From contig NZ_JAOARI010000032.1 in the NCBI RefSeq assembly GCF_025210605.1, positions 150,595 to 214,594 on the forward strand: a DNA stretch of 64,000 nt. Reading direction: 5' to 3'. How positions within the stretch are numbered: position 1 is the stretch's first letter; every line of letters starts with the position of its first letter. Below the pieces are notes generated by a model that made no database searches, was not told the origin of the DNA, and worked only from the letters and a program-made list of their open reading frames with translations. Positions 28,801-36,717 of this stretch are shown piece after piece. This DNA is from Halodesulfovibrio sp. (GTDB lineage Bacteria > Desulfobacterota > Desulfovibrionia > Desulfovibrionales > Desulfovibrionaceae). The position numbers were made by a program, and so were the translations under genes.

Positions 28801-29560
28801 ACAGCGTATTATTGTGAATTGCTGACGCTGCTATTGGACCATAGCGATAATACCAAGTAACAAGCTGACGCCCCCATCCCCAAGGCATCAAACAAGTGTC
28901 ACGAAATTTTTTCAGTAATAGAACTACGGGAGCCGTGCTATCACCAAAAGCTGCCGTGGCAACAAAACAATTTCCTCCGGTATTTTCTGAATTTTCTACA
29001 CCAGACAATAGACCTTCAGCAGAAAATTGACCCGCAACGTAGGTGTTTCTAGGGACAAAAGCATTGGTGAATGTAATTGTACTGTCACCCGCTTCCATTT
29101 CCAGCGAAACAACAACTCGTGCCAAATCTTCGATAGGCGAAGCAGAACTCCACTCTGCGCCATCCCCCTGTTTGTATGCGACATTAAAGGCAGCTAAATC
29201 ATCCTGAACGGGAAATCTTCCCGTAGCGAACGTACCGTCGCCAGAGGTTGTTATTGTTGTCCAAAGTTTTTTTTCTTTTGCTGAGTATGCAAGACTCTCA
29301 GTCACAATATCGCTGTCTCGCCTATATGTAACACTGAGTTCAGTTGCAGAGGCTTTTTCAAGGGTAGTCAAATTTGTAAGCATCTTGCTTAACCGTGCCA
29401 TCGTCATTTGCCCTTTAAGCGTCGATGTGGCTACGTCATGAGTAAAAAAATAGCCCCGCATGGCATCAGACAGCCCGACGCCTACAACTGACGCCAGAAA
29501 CCCCATTAGTGCCAGAGTTAAAATTATTTCAATCAGAGTAAAGCCATGTTGTTTTTTCAT
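25841..29560 (-). CDS. MshO-like / CFI-box / MshP-like / MshQ-like fusion protein
   Basis: The 1239-aa protein is the last gene of the MSHA-type locus. Residues 1-30 are a type IV pilin leader and helix (GFTLIEIILTLALMG), as in the PilW-like MshO. Residues about 198-245 read CFVATAAFGD, then LKKFRD, then WYYRYGP, matching the CFI-box domain family. They are followed by two hydrophobic segments to about 297. Residues about 303-360 look like the start of a PilX-like MshP (SGSALVSIIGVMVFVATL, then AYFLAESGIRYAG). The remaining 870 residues are beta-rich and end with a lectin-like YFDDFSIQIYEI, as in MshQ. In classical MSHA loci O, P and Q are separate genes in this order. GAGAGGAC precedes the ATG. 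The fold of the large C-terminus is inferred. Confidence 0.8.
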   Translation of the reverse strand: MKKQHGFTLIEIILTLALMGFLASVVGVGLSDAMRGYFFTHDVATSTLKGQMTMARLSKMLTNLTTLEKASATELSVTYRRDSDIVTESLAYSAKEKKLWTTITTSGDGTFATGRFPVQDDLAAFNVAYKQGDGAEWSSASPIEDLARVVVSLEMEAGDSTITFTNAFVPRNTYVAGQFSAEGLLSGVENSENTGGNCFVATAAFGDSTAPVVLLLKKFRDTCLMPWGWGRQLVTWYYRYGPIAASAIHNNTLLCLGAQMLLYPFAGFMFLWTVNPALLVIIPFLAFIANRIVRSVSTKVLTNSSGSALVSIIGVMVFVATLMSGMVPLQNSASLSTLALTLSPKAYFLAESGIRYAGHVYAARVYNGDDEVDVAVEQIHNKKFKFKNADDTLSSNIFELSVRKYWFTPSGLISPFSASFLPSASGNPPERKTQGALLSGNVALYIPSSEVVAPVGNVSVTPDGGLVMYFQTPQQYAAKDQLLFAAKTHNITRLGKENATFSIGRAIEFFPPNGVVLAKVGKISRYVAYRTADYKTGTLSGLEPVAGKEDFGAGGLELGSGTDIILQPHIEVTSKGMIETGYAPVVRTIVFNQPLMKIDSILHSAFSSDFSDPSSDDDFKDEDGSHENGDESLKVTGAVVLDTVAVAGKKGLEPKGNVSLKKKDAGVKKALKAREKWDSAEHIVVYDMQAKIKFNRDDDQVHTTMLGQPIPPSFTWGSWATGVSFDIADNKKGNSTSNSLRLNFICSYRGAEQSTRAFSGKRPDLYWDGITDTFLQQHGENKIAKDHNVDDVADDRFWKDKSMFNGVPYLMLWSKDEFAGDKASPLPVVSGMSDDSHMLAKYPLAELQPVVLTIYKRINDEMVEYPQYIKHVGSISAFYERKPEYENQVISYISEGNATGWELESTYLAEYVWTFAGAETDTLIAVNAQGALIQVPAMHYLPMYISSYEGYEIHDIYNVLNHVTVPFAGGTASQIGEPYLKGTPLHGAINAGGMWINATSGQPVLDAGFSIDKPVQYIEHAKAESDCGRLSANHSYKFWMKDWTTIQVTLTEVKGNYHQYLGTDKVAVVSAAFATPDGNAESDGSIKIIGRKAYPVRESEKSFLWPQDGDYFRQVQWEERNKSPKIWQAKGRFTNYSSELISGDSVTGALYGVPAQKQVKITLPSADDDGDYIYALSNAGVSTVAEDAGLVGIDVGMNTLGIGKFDSSSANEYAYFDDFSIQIYEITSHALQPGAQQEK

Positions 29561-29580
29561 GTATGTCCTCTCACTACAGA

Positions 29581-30102
29581 CTAGGGAGCTGCAAATAATG
29601 ATCGCAGCTGTACATGGCTATTGCTGTCATACGGAAAAAGAACAACTTCCAGCAACGCAACGTCGGTACTTGACGGATGCCCGTTGCAAGATGTCAGTGG
29701 TACTTCTGTAGGAACCAGAGAAAAATAAGTACCTCCAAATGCAGGCTTCACAAATCTGACGGACGATCGATACGCACCATAATTCGTTTCAGCATCCGCA
29801 TCTTCAGGGAGAATACGCACAGCAAGCTCGCAAAGAGGATTTTTTTCTTCCAGAGCCAAAGAAGCGTAGTCGAGCGTTATGTTTTCCATAACCTGACGTA
29901 ACATATACATTTGCTGCGTTTGAATCACAGGAGACATACTGCTTTCCACCATTCTGCTACCAAATAAAGCCAGCATTGACCCCATAAATCCTAGAATTAC
30001 CAACGTCAGCACAGCTTCAACCAACGTAAAGCCGCCTTCTTTTTTTGTATTGAGTCGAAAAAGAGAATAGCCCTTGCGTTCCAAACACATTTTTTCCCTC
30101 AT
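29581..30102 (-). CDS. Pseudopilin, MshD-like
   Basis: The 173-aa protein has a prepilin leader ending KKEGG followed by FTLVEAVLTLVILGFMGSMLALFG, so cleavage by a prepilin peptidase is expected. The ATG at 30102 overlaps the stop of the upstream pseudopilin gene (ATGA), indicating translational coupling. A second ATG at 30090 with GAGGG upstream is an alternative. Two cysteines (CELAV, TSCNG) may form the disulfide usual in minor pilins. By position it corresponds to mshD. Confidence 0.8.
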   Translation of the reverse strand: MREKMCLERKGYSLFRLNTKKEGGFTLVEAVLTLVILGFMGSMLALFGSRMVESSMSPVIQTQQMYMLRQVMENITLDYASLALEEKNPLCELAVRILPEDADAETNYGAYRSSVRFVKPAFGGTYFSLVPTEVPLTSCNGHPSSTDVALLEVVLFPYDSNSHVQLRSLFAAP

Positions 30103-30542
30103 TCTATAAACCCCGTTGCGGCATTAATAACAACTTTCCGGCTCTCTTCTGAATCACTCAACGTAATGGTGAACGCTGATGTAAGCGGAGAGTCCTGCCC
30201 TTCTCCCTTGTAAGGCGTCCCCCAACTATCGAAGGAAATAGAAAAGGGGGTGACGGTTATAGATTCATCAAGGAGGTATGGCATTCCCCCACCGGGAAGA
30301 GGAAGTGTCGATGCAGAAGAGGTGCGAAACATTACATAGGAGTGCCGTGAATCACTGCGAATACCGTACTGTTCACCATAGGAAAGCGAACGCATCTGTG
30401 CATAACGGATATGGCTCCGTAAAATTGAATAAGCGCTGTACAACTGCTGATGATTGGACTGTATGCGAGGGGCTGCTGTAAAAGCCAGAATTCCTATGAG
30501 AAAAAGGACAACAACAACCTCCAGCAAAGAAAATGCGCGCAT
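30099..30542 (-). CDS. GspH/FimT-type minor pseudopilin, MshC-like
   Basis: The 147-aa protein starts with a very short leader (MRA) before FSLLEVVVVLFLIGILAFTAAPRI, the N-terminal helix of type II pseudopilins. The central YSILRSHIRYAQMRSLSYG stretch and the later ITVTPFSISFDSWGTP match the GspH/FimT layout. AGGAG lies before the ATG. By order in the locus it corresponds to mshC. Minor pseudopilins prime pilus assembly. Confidence 0.82.
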   Translation of the reverse strand: MRAFSLLEVVVVLFLIGILAFTAAPRIQSNHQQLYSAYSILRSHIRYAQMRSLSYGEQYGIRSDSRHSYVMFRTSSASTLPLPGGGMPYLLDESITVTPFSISFDSWGTPYKGEGQDSPLTSAFTITLSDSEESRKVVINAATGFIE

Positions 30543-30598
30543 CGGTTGCTCCTGTTTTTTAGACTGGATAATTGATACTGTTCAAAGCTCAAAAAAAA

Positions 30599-30641
30599 TC
30601 TGTAACGATGCTCCCGCATTACACGGGAGCGTCGTTACAGA
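30599..30641 (-). terminator. Strong terminator after the second pilin gene
   Basis: An 18-bp stem with a single G-T pair (TCTGTAACG... against its complement) and a 7-nt loop is followed by T8 on the minus strand. It lies between the putative major pilin and the minor pseudopilin genes, so downstream expression would depend on read-through or a separate promoter. Confidence 0.9.
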
Positions 30642-30687
30642 TATACCATTACTTATTCGCTAAAAACATGATTAGCGTAATGCGCGA

Positions 30688-31164
30688 CTAGTTACCGGAA
30701 TTACCGCCACCAGAGGCATTAGTGGTGTCTTGACCTGCAAGCTCGGAAATAGTCAATTCTTTGGAAACTGGCTCTTCATTACCGTCTTTATCACGTCCAA
30801 CAATTGCGGTAGAAGCGTTGCAGTTTGTGGTGCCATCTTCACAAGCGTAAACCGTGATATCGTCACCAGCAACTTTATAGCCTACTACGTAATCACCAAG
30901 ATCATGACTCTTAGCCAAACCTGTTAAATCTTTTGCTGCAGGCACGTCACCTGCATTACGCAACATGTACGCCATTACTTCATGTTGTGCCATACTAACA
31001 CCAGAAGCCACAGCTGCTCGTGCAGCAGAAGTTTTAGCATCTTCAGTTAAGTTCATGAATTTTGGAATCGCATATGCAGACATAATTGCTATTACAATCA
31101 TTACTGCAATAAGTTCAACCATTGTAAAACCACCTTCACGAGAACCATTCTTTGCTAATATCAT
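30688..31164 (-). CDS. MSHA-type major pilin candidate
   Basis: The 158-aa protein has a leader MILAKNGSREGG cut before FTMVELIAVMIVIAIMSAYAIPKFMNL. The start at 31164 has GGGAGAG 7 nt upstream; the frame extends further without a better site. A single cysteine pair (YACEDGTTNC) could form the C-terminal disulfide loop. The tail is Gly/Asn/Ser-rich. It is about 50% similar in the first 100 residues to the pilin upstream. Its own promoter (31262-31289) and a strong terminator right after it mark it as the most highly expressed, and so probably the major, subunit. Confidence 0.82.
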   Translation of the reverse strand: MILAKNGSREGGFTMVELIAVMIVIAIMSAYAIPKFMNLTEDAKTSAARAAVASGVSMAQHEVMAYMLRNAGDVPAAKDLTGLAKSHDLGDYVVGYKVAGDDITVYACEDGTTNCNASTAIVGRDKDGNEEPVSKELTISELAGQDTTNASGGGNSGN

Positions 31165-31261
31165 ACTATACTCTCCCAATTTACTGCACATTCATCTTTA
31201 AACAAAATTAAGCATGTATGTAGACCATAACGCACAATTTTGTAGATAAACTATACAGCTT

Positions 31262-31289
31262 ATATTAGTTCTGTATCATACAAACACAA
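31262..31289 (-). promoter_or_regulatory. Predicted sigma-70-type promoter of the major pilin gene
   Basis: On the minus strand TTGTGT (-35 type) is separated by 16 nt from TAATAT (-10 type), about 100 nt before the pilin start. The gene preceding it ends at 31355, leaving room for an independent transcript. Confidence 0.4.
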
Positions 31290-31354
31290 GTCACATTGTA
31301 GCATGACAAACGGAAAATGAATATTTCTTTTCAAAAGAAACGTTAAAAATATAT

Positions 31355-31951
31355 TTACCGCGAAAAGAAAGAATTAATCCAGTTCCATATTGACCATCTA
31401 CGACTTGATCTATTACCATTTTCTCGTGAGTTACTTTCTGAATCGTCATTTATAGAGTCTTCTGAATCTTCTATAACAGTGTTACTACCTTCATCAGTTA
31501 AAAAGTCACTCTCACCGTAGCCAGCAAGTTCAGAAATTGTCATTTCTTTTATAGCAAATTCCGCAAGCCTCTCTGGGGTCCGATCAACAATCGCGTTGGT
31601 GTAATCACAACGGGGGACATCCTCCTCACACGCATATATAATGACGAAGTCATCTTCGACATCAAAGCCGACAATATAGTTTCCGATGTCGTGATAATCT
31701 GTAAGTCCTGATAAATCTTCAGCTGTAGGCAGCGCACCGCCATTTCGTAGCATGTGCCCCATAACTTCGTGATGTGCCATAGTGATGCCTGAAGCAATCG
31801 CCATTTTTGCCGCAGCAAATCGTGCATCATTGGTAAGGTTCATAAACTTAGGGATGGCATATGCCGATAGTACACTTACAACAATCATCACCGCTATAAG
31901 TTCAATCATCGTAAAGCCTAACTCATACTTCTTCAGAGTTATCTTTTTCAT
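31355..31951 (-). CDS. Second MSHA-type pilin with acidic C-terminal extension
   Basis: The 198-aa protein has a leader MKKITLKKYELG before FTMIELIAVMIVVSVLSAYAIPKFMNL. It parallels the downstream pilin through the YACEEDVPRC region and MTISELAG. The last 50 residues are an Asp/Glu/Ser/Asn-rich stretch with an Arg- and Trp-containing end (RRWSIWNWINSFFSR) absent from the other pilin. The amphipathic end could sit at a membrane or interface. GGGAG lies upstream of the ATG. By order it could be mshB. Confidence 0.8.
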   Translation of the reverse strand: MKKITLKKYELGFTMIELIAVMIVVSVLSAYAIPKFMNLTNDARFAAAKMAIASGITMAHHEVMGHMLRNGGALPTAEDLSGLTDYHDIGNYIVGFDVEDDFVIIYACEEDVPRCDYTNAIVDRTPERLAEFAIKEMTISELAGYGESDFLTDEGSNTVIEDSEDSINDDSESNSRENGNRSSRRWSIWNWINSFFSR

Positions 31952-31966
31952 AGTGTCTCCCGCAAG

Positions 31967-33193
31967 TTACTGCGCCCCCATAACGGTATTCATTTCCCAC
32001 ATCGGAAGGAACACCGCCATGGCGAAAAAGCCGATCATACCAGCCATACATGCAATCAAAAATGGACCTAATAATTCAGTCATTCGGGAAATAGCATGGG
32101 CTACTTCATAGTCATAATGTGCTGTTATTTCATTTAACATTTTGCCGAGCTGACCTGTTTCCTCACCAATGCTAATCATGTTGACCACCATCGGAGTAAA
32201 AAATTTTGATTGTCGCAACGGCGCTGAAAGCCCACTACCCTGCTGCAATCGTTCCTTAACAATCTTTAATTCATGCGAAACCACAGCGTTATCGACAGCT
32301 TCTTCTAAAATATCTATTGCTTGCAAAACAGTTACTCCGCTGGACTGGAGAATCGCAAATATCGATGTAAATCGAGCCATTAGGTTTTTTTTGATAACAA
32401 CGCCAATTGCCGGAATATGTAGCAAAAGCCAGTCCTTACAATACTGTCCATGTGCTGTGCGCAGCCACGCATACACAACCACAAAAGTACCTAACAATAA
32501 GGCTCCAACAATATACCACCATGTGGTAATCAAATGATGCAGCGTCATGCAAAATTGAGTCTGCCAAGGCAAATCGATTTTGCTTTTTTCAAACATGGAT
32601 GCAAACTGCGGAATAATAAATGTTACCAGCGAAAAGAATGCTACGACCAGCGAACTGAATACAATTACAGGGTAACTGAGTGCAGATTTAACATCCTTCT
32701 TCACCTTCCCTTCATGCACAAGCACCTGCACCAACCGATCAAAAACTTCATCGAGATTACCGCTAACTTCTCCGGCATTCACCATAGATATGTACAAGCT
32801 GCTAAACATATTCGAATGCTTTGCCATCGCTGCACTTAGGGCAGCTCCTCCTCGAACATCTTCCGCCATTTGAAGAATTATTTTTTTTAACTTCTTCGAT
32901 TCTGTTTGCTGCTCAAGAATTTCCAGTGACCGTAAAATAGGAATTCCTGCGCTGAACATCGTTCTGAACTGTTTTGAAAACAACACAAGCTCAGTCAGCT
33001 TAACCTTGCCCAAACGTTTTTCAACGGAGGCAATAAATACAGCAAACCCGCTTTCCGCAGGTAGCACAGAACTAACAAGCACTTTACCCTGATCGTAAAT
33101 AATCGCTTGAGCTTCATCGACAGATGCAGCTGAAAGTGTCTCAGTAATTTGCTCTCCTGCTTTAGTCATGGCGGTGTATCGATAAACGGGCAT
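31967..33193 (-). CDS. mshG: MshG / GspF-family inner-membrane platform protein
   Basis: The 408-aa protein has two copies of the GspF domain: FSKQFRTMFSAGIPILRSLEIL with LDEVFDRLV in the first half and ARFTSIFAILQSSGVTVLQAIDIL with GEETGQLGKMLNEI in the second, plus membrane segments near residues 165-190, 215-240 and at the C-terminus. It is the assembly platform of the pilus. I start it at the ATG at 33193 with GGAGT upstream, not at the upstream TTG-initiated frame. Confidence 0.92.
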   Translation of the reverse strand: MPVYRYTAMTKAGEQITETLSAASVDEAQAIIYDQGKVLVSSVLPAESGFAVFIASVEKRLGKVKLTELVLFSKQFRTMFSAGIPILRSLEILEQQTESKKLKKIILQMAEDVRGGAALSAAMAKHSNMFSSLYISMVNAGEVSGNLDEVFDRLVQVLVHEGKVKKDVKSALSYPVIVFSSLVVAFFSLVTFIIPQFASMFEKSKIDLPWQTQFCMTLHHLITTWWYIVGALLLGTFVVVYAWLRTAHGQYCKDWLLLHIPAIGVVIKKNLMARFTSIFAILQSSGVTVLQAIDILEEAVDNAVVSHELKIVKERLQQGSGLSAPLRQSKFFTPMVVNMISIGEETGQLGKMLNEITAHYDYEVAHAISRMTELLGPFLIACMAGMIGFFAMAVFLPMWEMNTVMGAQ

Positions 33194-33218
33194 AACCGAC
33201 TCCAACACTTCTACAATG

Positions 33219-34928
33219 TTACATTAAAACTGCGAAAGCAGCCTCTTCGAGGGAGGTTATTCCGCTGCAAACTTTTTCAAAGACATCTACTTTCATTGTT
33301 CTATGTCCCATACTGGAAATCGCCATTTTTATTATATCCAGGGAGGTTCCGCCGCTCATAATAATCTCTCGAATGGGGTCGGTTATTTCAAGAACCTCAA
33401 AAAAGCCTACACGCCCTGCGTATCCCGAATGAAAACAATCTGGACATCCGACTGCTTTTTTGAAAACTGCGTCTTCGGGAACATCAAGCCCCCATCGTTC
33501 TAGAACATTTTGCGAAGGAATATATTGCTCTGCACATTTACAAAGCCTACGGGCAAGGCGTTGTCCGATGCATACTTGCAATACCGATGAAACCAAGAAA
33601 GGCTCCACTCCCATATCAACAAATCGTGTCGGAACCCCTGCGGCATCGTTGGTATGGACAGTTGAAAATACAAGGTGACCAGTTAATGCTGCCTGCATTG
33701 CGATGGAAGCAGTTTCACCATCCCTGATTTCACCAACCAGCACAGTATCAGGGTCTTGTCTCAAAATAGATCGCAGACCACTGGCAAATGTCATCCCAGC
33801 CTTTGTATTCAGCTGAATCTGGCGCAAGCCCGGTACACGATATTCAATAGGGTCTTCTAGTGTAATAATATTTGTATCGGGAGTATTAAGGATGCGAAGC
33901 ATAGAATAGAGACTTGTTGACTTACCGCTACCCGTAGGTCCCGAAGATAGCACCATCCCGTATGGTAATTTGAGCAAACGTTCTATTTTAGCAAGTTCGG
34001 AAGCGGCAAAACCAAGCTGCTGTAATGTTATTCCTCCTGTGCTTTGATCGAGCAGGCGCATAACAATATTTTCACCGTAAATAGTTGGCAGAGTTGATAC
34101 GCGAATACTTACTTCGCGTTCGCCCACGCGTATGGAAAACCTTCCATCCTGTGGAACAAGGCTTGAGGAAATATCCAGCCCTGCCATAATTTTTATTCGG
34201 GAAACAATAAGACCAAAGACATTCCGTGGAGGTGGTGGGACTTCACGCAATTTGCCATCAACACGAAACCGGAGCTGTATGTAATTTTTCTCCGGTCCTA
34301 TGTGAATATCACTGGCTTTTTCCTGAACAGCACGAACTAAAATAGAGTTTACAAGATGGACAATCGGCGCTTCATCAGATTCTTCAACATTAAAGTTATC
34401 GGACGATTCTGCTGAAGATTCTTCCGGTTTCTCTTCATCATCAACAACCACTTCTTCAGTTAATTCCTGAATGTCTGAGGATGCCCCGTTTCCATAGTAC
34501 ACAGCAGAAAAAAGCTTTCTGTACTCTTCCGTACTACAAAGCACAGGTTCGACCCTGAAGCCACTGCTCAACTCCAGTGAGTCGAATTTTTCATACAACC
34601 ACGGCGTGGTAGTTGCGACTGTAAGAATTCGGTGCATGTGCTGAATTTGAATTGGGACGACATTGAGAGTCTTACTCTGTTCAGAGTTAATGGTATCAGT
34701 CACTTCAATGTCTATGACATGCTTTTGCGGATTGTACCGAGGGATGGAAAATTTTTGGGAAATAAGAGCGAGAAAAGCCTCTTCGTCTATCACTTTGTCT
34801 TTAATAAGCTGATCGGATAATGGAAGATTTGTTGATTCCTGCTTTTCAATAGCAGAATCAATATCTTTCTGTGTCACAAACCCTGTCTGCACTAATGCTT
34901 TACTAAGACGTTTATCGCCTGACGACAT
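33219..34928 (-). CDS. mshE: MshE / GspE-family assembly ATPase
   Basis: This 569-aa ATPase has an N-terminal MshEN/GspII_E-like region (SKALVQTGFVTQKDIDSAI), an acidic linker near residue 165-185, then the secretion-ATPase core. The core contains Walker A GPTGSGKST, an Asp-box NIITLEDPIEYRVPG, Walker B LVGEIRDGETA and a His-box TGHLVFSTVHTNDA. The zinc-type cysteines CKC...CPDC follow. It powers pilus extension. MshEN-type domains of this family can bind cyclic-di-GMP, but I cannot confirm the full motif here. The ATG at 34928 with GAGGTG upstream is preferred to a GTG two codons earlier. Confidence 0.93.
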   Translation of the reverse strand: MSSGDKRLSKALVQTGFVTQKDIDSAIEKQESTNLPLSDQLIKDKVIDEEAFLALISQKFSIPRYNPQKHVIDIEVTDTINSEQSKTLNVVPIQIQHMHRILTVATTTPWLYEKFDSLELSSGFRVEPVLCSTEEYRKLFSAVYYGNGASSDIQELTEEVVVDDEEKPEESSAESSDNFNVEESDEAPIVHLVNSILVRAVQEKASDIHIGPEKNYIQLRFRVDGKLREVPPPPRNVFGLIVSRIKIMAGLDISSSLVPQDGRFSIRVGEREVSIRVSTLPTIYGENIVMRLLDQSTGGITLQQLGFAASELAKIERLLKLPYGMVLSSGPTGSGKSTSLYSMLRILNTPDTNIITLEDPIEYRVPGLRQIQLNTKAGMTFASGLRSILRQDPDTVLVGEIRDGETASIAMQAALTGHLVFSTVHTNDAAGVPTRFVDMGVEPFLVSSVLQVCIGQRLARRLCKCAEQYIPSQNVLERWGLDVPEDAVFKKAVGCPDCFHSGYAGRVGFFEVLEITDPIREIIMSGGTSLDIIKMAISSMGHRTMKVDVFEKVCSGITSLEEAAFAVLM

Positions 34929-34978
34929 ATGCACCTCTAAACCGGTTTAAGATACCCAGTTTAGCAGGTACTAAGAGG

Positions 34979-36658
34979 TTATAGTATATTAGTGTAAATA
35001 TTTTCTGAATTCGGGGCAGGAATAATAAACAGCTCACGCTGCAATGTGTTGGATACCTTATTCATCGCCTGCTGAGCAGCAGCGCGGGTTGGATACAATG
35101 ATTGCATTGCTACGCAAAATTGCAATCCAGACTCCGAACTCCATTGGTAATACAATCTGAACTCTGGGGCTTTGTGTTTAATCTTTTTTAAAACATCCAA
35201 TGCATTTTGGAGAACGACCTCTTCCGCAGCCACCACAATAAATTGTAAGGCTTCCTGTGAAGGGGGCAGTAAGTTGCGAACCGGAAATTTTATGCGAGTC
35301 CCTGCTGGAATATTGTTCGGGTCAAATAACTGAGGGTTTGCATCGAGCACGTCATGCAGCAGTTTTGCTGAATAGTCCCCATACACCAATCTAATTAAAT
35401 ACGAAATTGAAGCATGACGAGGAACGCTTGCCTCCCCCAATAAGGCTGGACGTTGTTTTTCAGCACTCTGCTTTTGAACATCATTCGCTATACTCTTGGC
35501 GGCGGTATGGGGAGTAATTTCAACAGGTAAAGGATTCTCGATTTTTGCGCGATATCCGAGCACAACCTCGGAAGATTTTTTTTCATCTGCCGCCAATACA
35601 GTATGTTTTTGAGAAGATACAATTATCTCAGGCGTGTTGCCGACCATTTTCGTTCTCGCAATATGTAAAATATCTTCAGAAACTTCTGAGACAAGCCTTA
35701 ACCCTTTTTCTTTATATTGCTGTATTACTCCAGTAGAGAAAGCGATAGGAAATATAATAAGGAGAGAGGCGCAAGCAGCTGTAGCACTTCGCCGATTGAA
35801 AATAGACGTTATTCGCTGCCCCAAAACAGCCCGTAGCCCTTTTCTATTTTTACCTATAGCTTCGATGACTGTAGCTTTAGACACCTTCATTTCTTTTGTT
35901 ATGGCGAGAAATAGCATTACCTCATGACAGATCGCTATAATTCTTCGAGGGTAGCCTTTTGAGAGCCTATGTATATAGCTTGTTGCAGCGGGTGAAAACT
36001 GTGGGTACGCTGCCGAAGAGGCTACTTTCCGCAACCTGAAATGGATACATTTATCCGTATCTTTTTTAGAAAATGGGGTTAACACGAATGCCTTATTGAT
36101 CCTGTCACGCAAATTAGGCATTGAATCTAGCGTTGCTGAAAACTCAGGCTGTCCAAATAAAACAATTTGTAAAAGCTTTTTGTCATTTGTTTCATAATTC
36201 AAAAGCTCTCGCAGTACTTCTAGCTGGTCTTTGCTTAACTTCTGTGCTTCATCAATCACCAATACTAAGTTTTTATTTTCATTGATTGCTTTTGAAAACA
36301 CATATCGTTTTAAAATCTCTTTCAGCTTGCGATCATCTAAAGAAGCATTTGGTTCATTGCCTATAAAAAGAACATACAACTCTCGTAGAAAGCTAGTAAC
36401 GGAATCAAAACCGGGGTCAAGCATCAAGTAACTAATGATATCGGATCTACTATTTAACCCATTAAGCAACGCACGGCATAAAATAGTTTTCCCGACTCCA
36501 ATACCGCCTGTCACAACATGCAAGCCACGTTGTAAGCGCACGCCTATTTGCAACCACCGCAAACAATTTTTTACTTGAGCGGAAGGGTACAGCATCCTGT
36601 GATCTGGAGATGTCGAAAAAGGCTCTGCACCAAGCTGTAACAACCGATAATATTCCAT
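34979..36658 (-). CDS. mshM: MshM / ExeA-like AAA ATPase with periplasmic LysM- and SPOR-like tail
   Basis: The 559-aa protein starts with an ExeA-type AAA domain: Walker A GGIGVGKT near residue 55, Walker B LVLVIDEAQKLS, and RRIIAICHEVMLFLA. One membrane segment lies near residues 290-310. The C-terminal half is periplasmic. Residues about 420-470 resemble a LysM-like module (DYSAKLLHDVLDANPQLFDPNNIPAGTRIKFP). The last 80 residues look like a SPOR repeat (FRLYYQWSSESGLQFCVAMQSLYPTRAAAQQAMNKV). It probably couples ATP use to opening peptidoglycan for the secretin. In Vibrio, mshM and mshN are separate, so this may combine both. AAGGAG precedes the ATG. Confidence 0.85.
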   Translation of the reverse strand: MEYYRLLQLGAEPFSTSPDHRMLYPSAQVKNCLRWLQIGVRLQRGLHVVTGGIGVGKTILCRALLNGLNSRSDIISYLMLDPGFDSVTSFLRELYVLFIGNEPNASLDDRKLKEILKRYVFSKAINENKNLVLVIDEAQKLSKDQLEVLRELLNYETNDKKLLQIVLFGQPEFSATLDSMPNLRDRINKAFVLTPFSKKDTDKCIHFRLRKVASSAAYPQFSPAATSYIHRLSKGYPRRIIAICHEVMLFLAITKEMKVSKATVIEAIGKNRKGLRAVLGQRITSIFNRRSATAACASLLIIFPIAFSTGVIQQYKEKGLRLVSEVSEDILHIARTKMVGNTPEIIVSSQKHTVLAADEKKSSEVVLGYRAKIENPLPVEITPHTAAKSIANDVQKQSAEKQRPALLGEASVPRHASISYLIRLVYGDYSAKLLHDVLDANPQLFDPNNIPAGTRIKFPVRNLLPPSQEALQFIVVAAEEVVLQNALDVLKKIKHKAPEFRLYYQWSSESGLQFCVAMQSLYPTRAAAQQAMNKVSNTLQRELFIIPAPNSENIYTNIL

Positions 36659-36717
36659 TTACAATCTCCTTAGCTCTACATCTGCCAAGTCATCCCCACC
36701 ATAACAGTTCTGCAATA

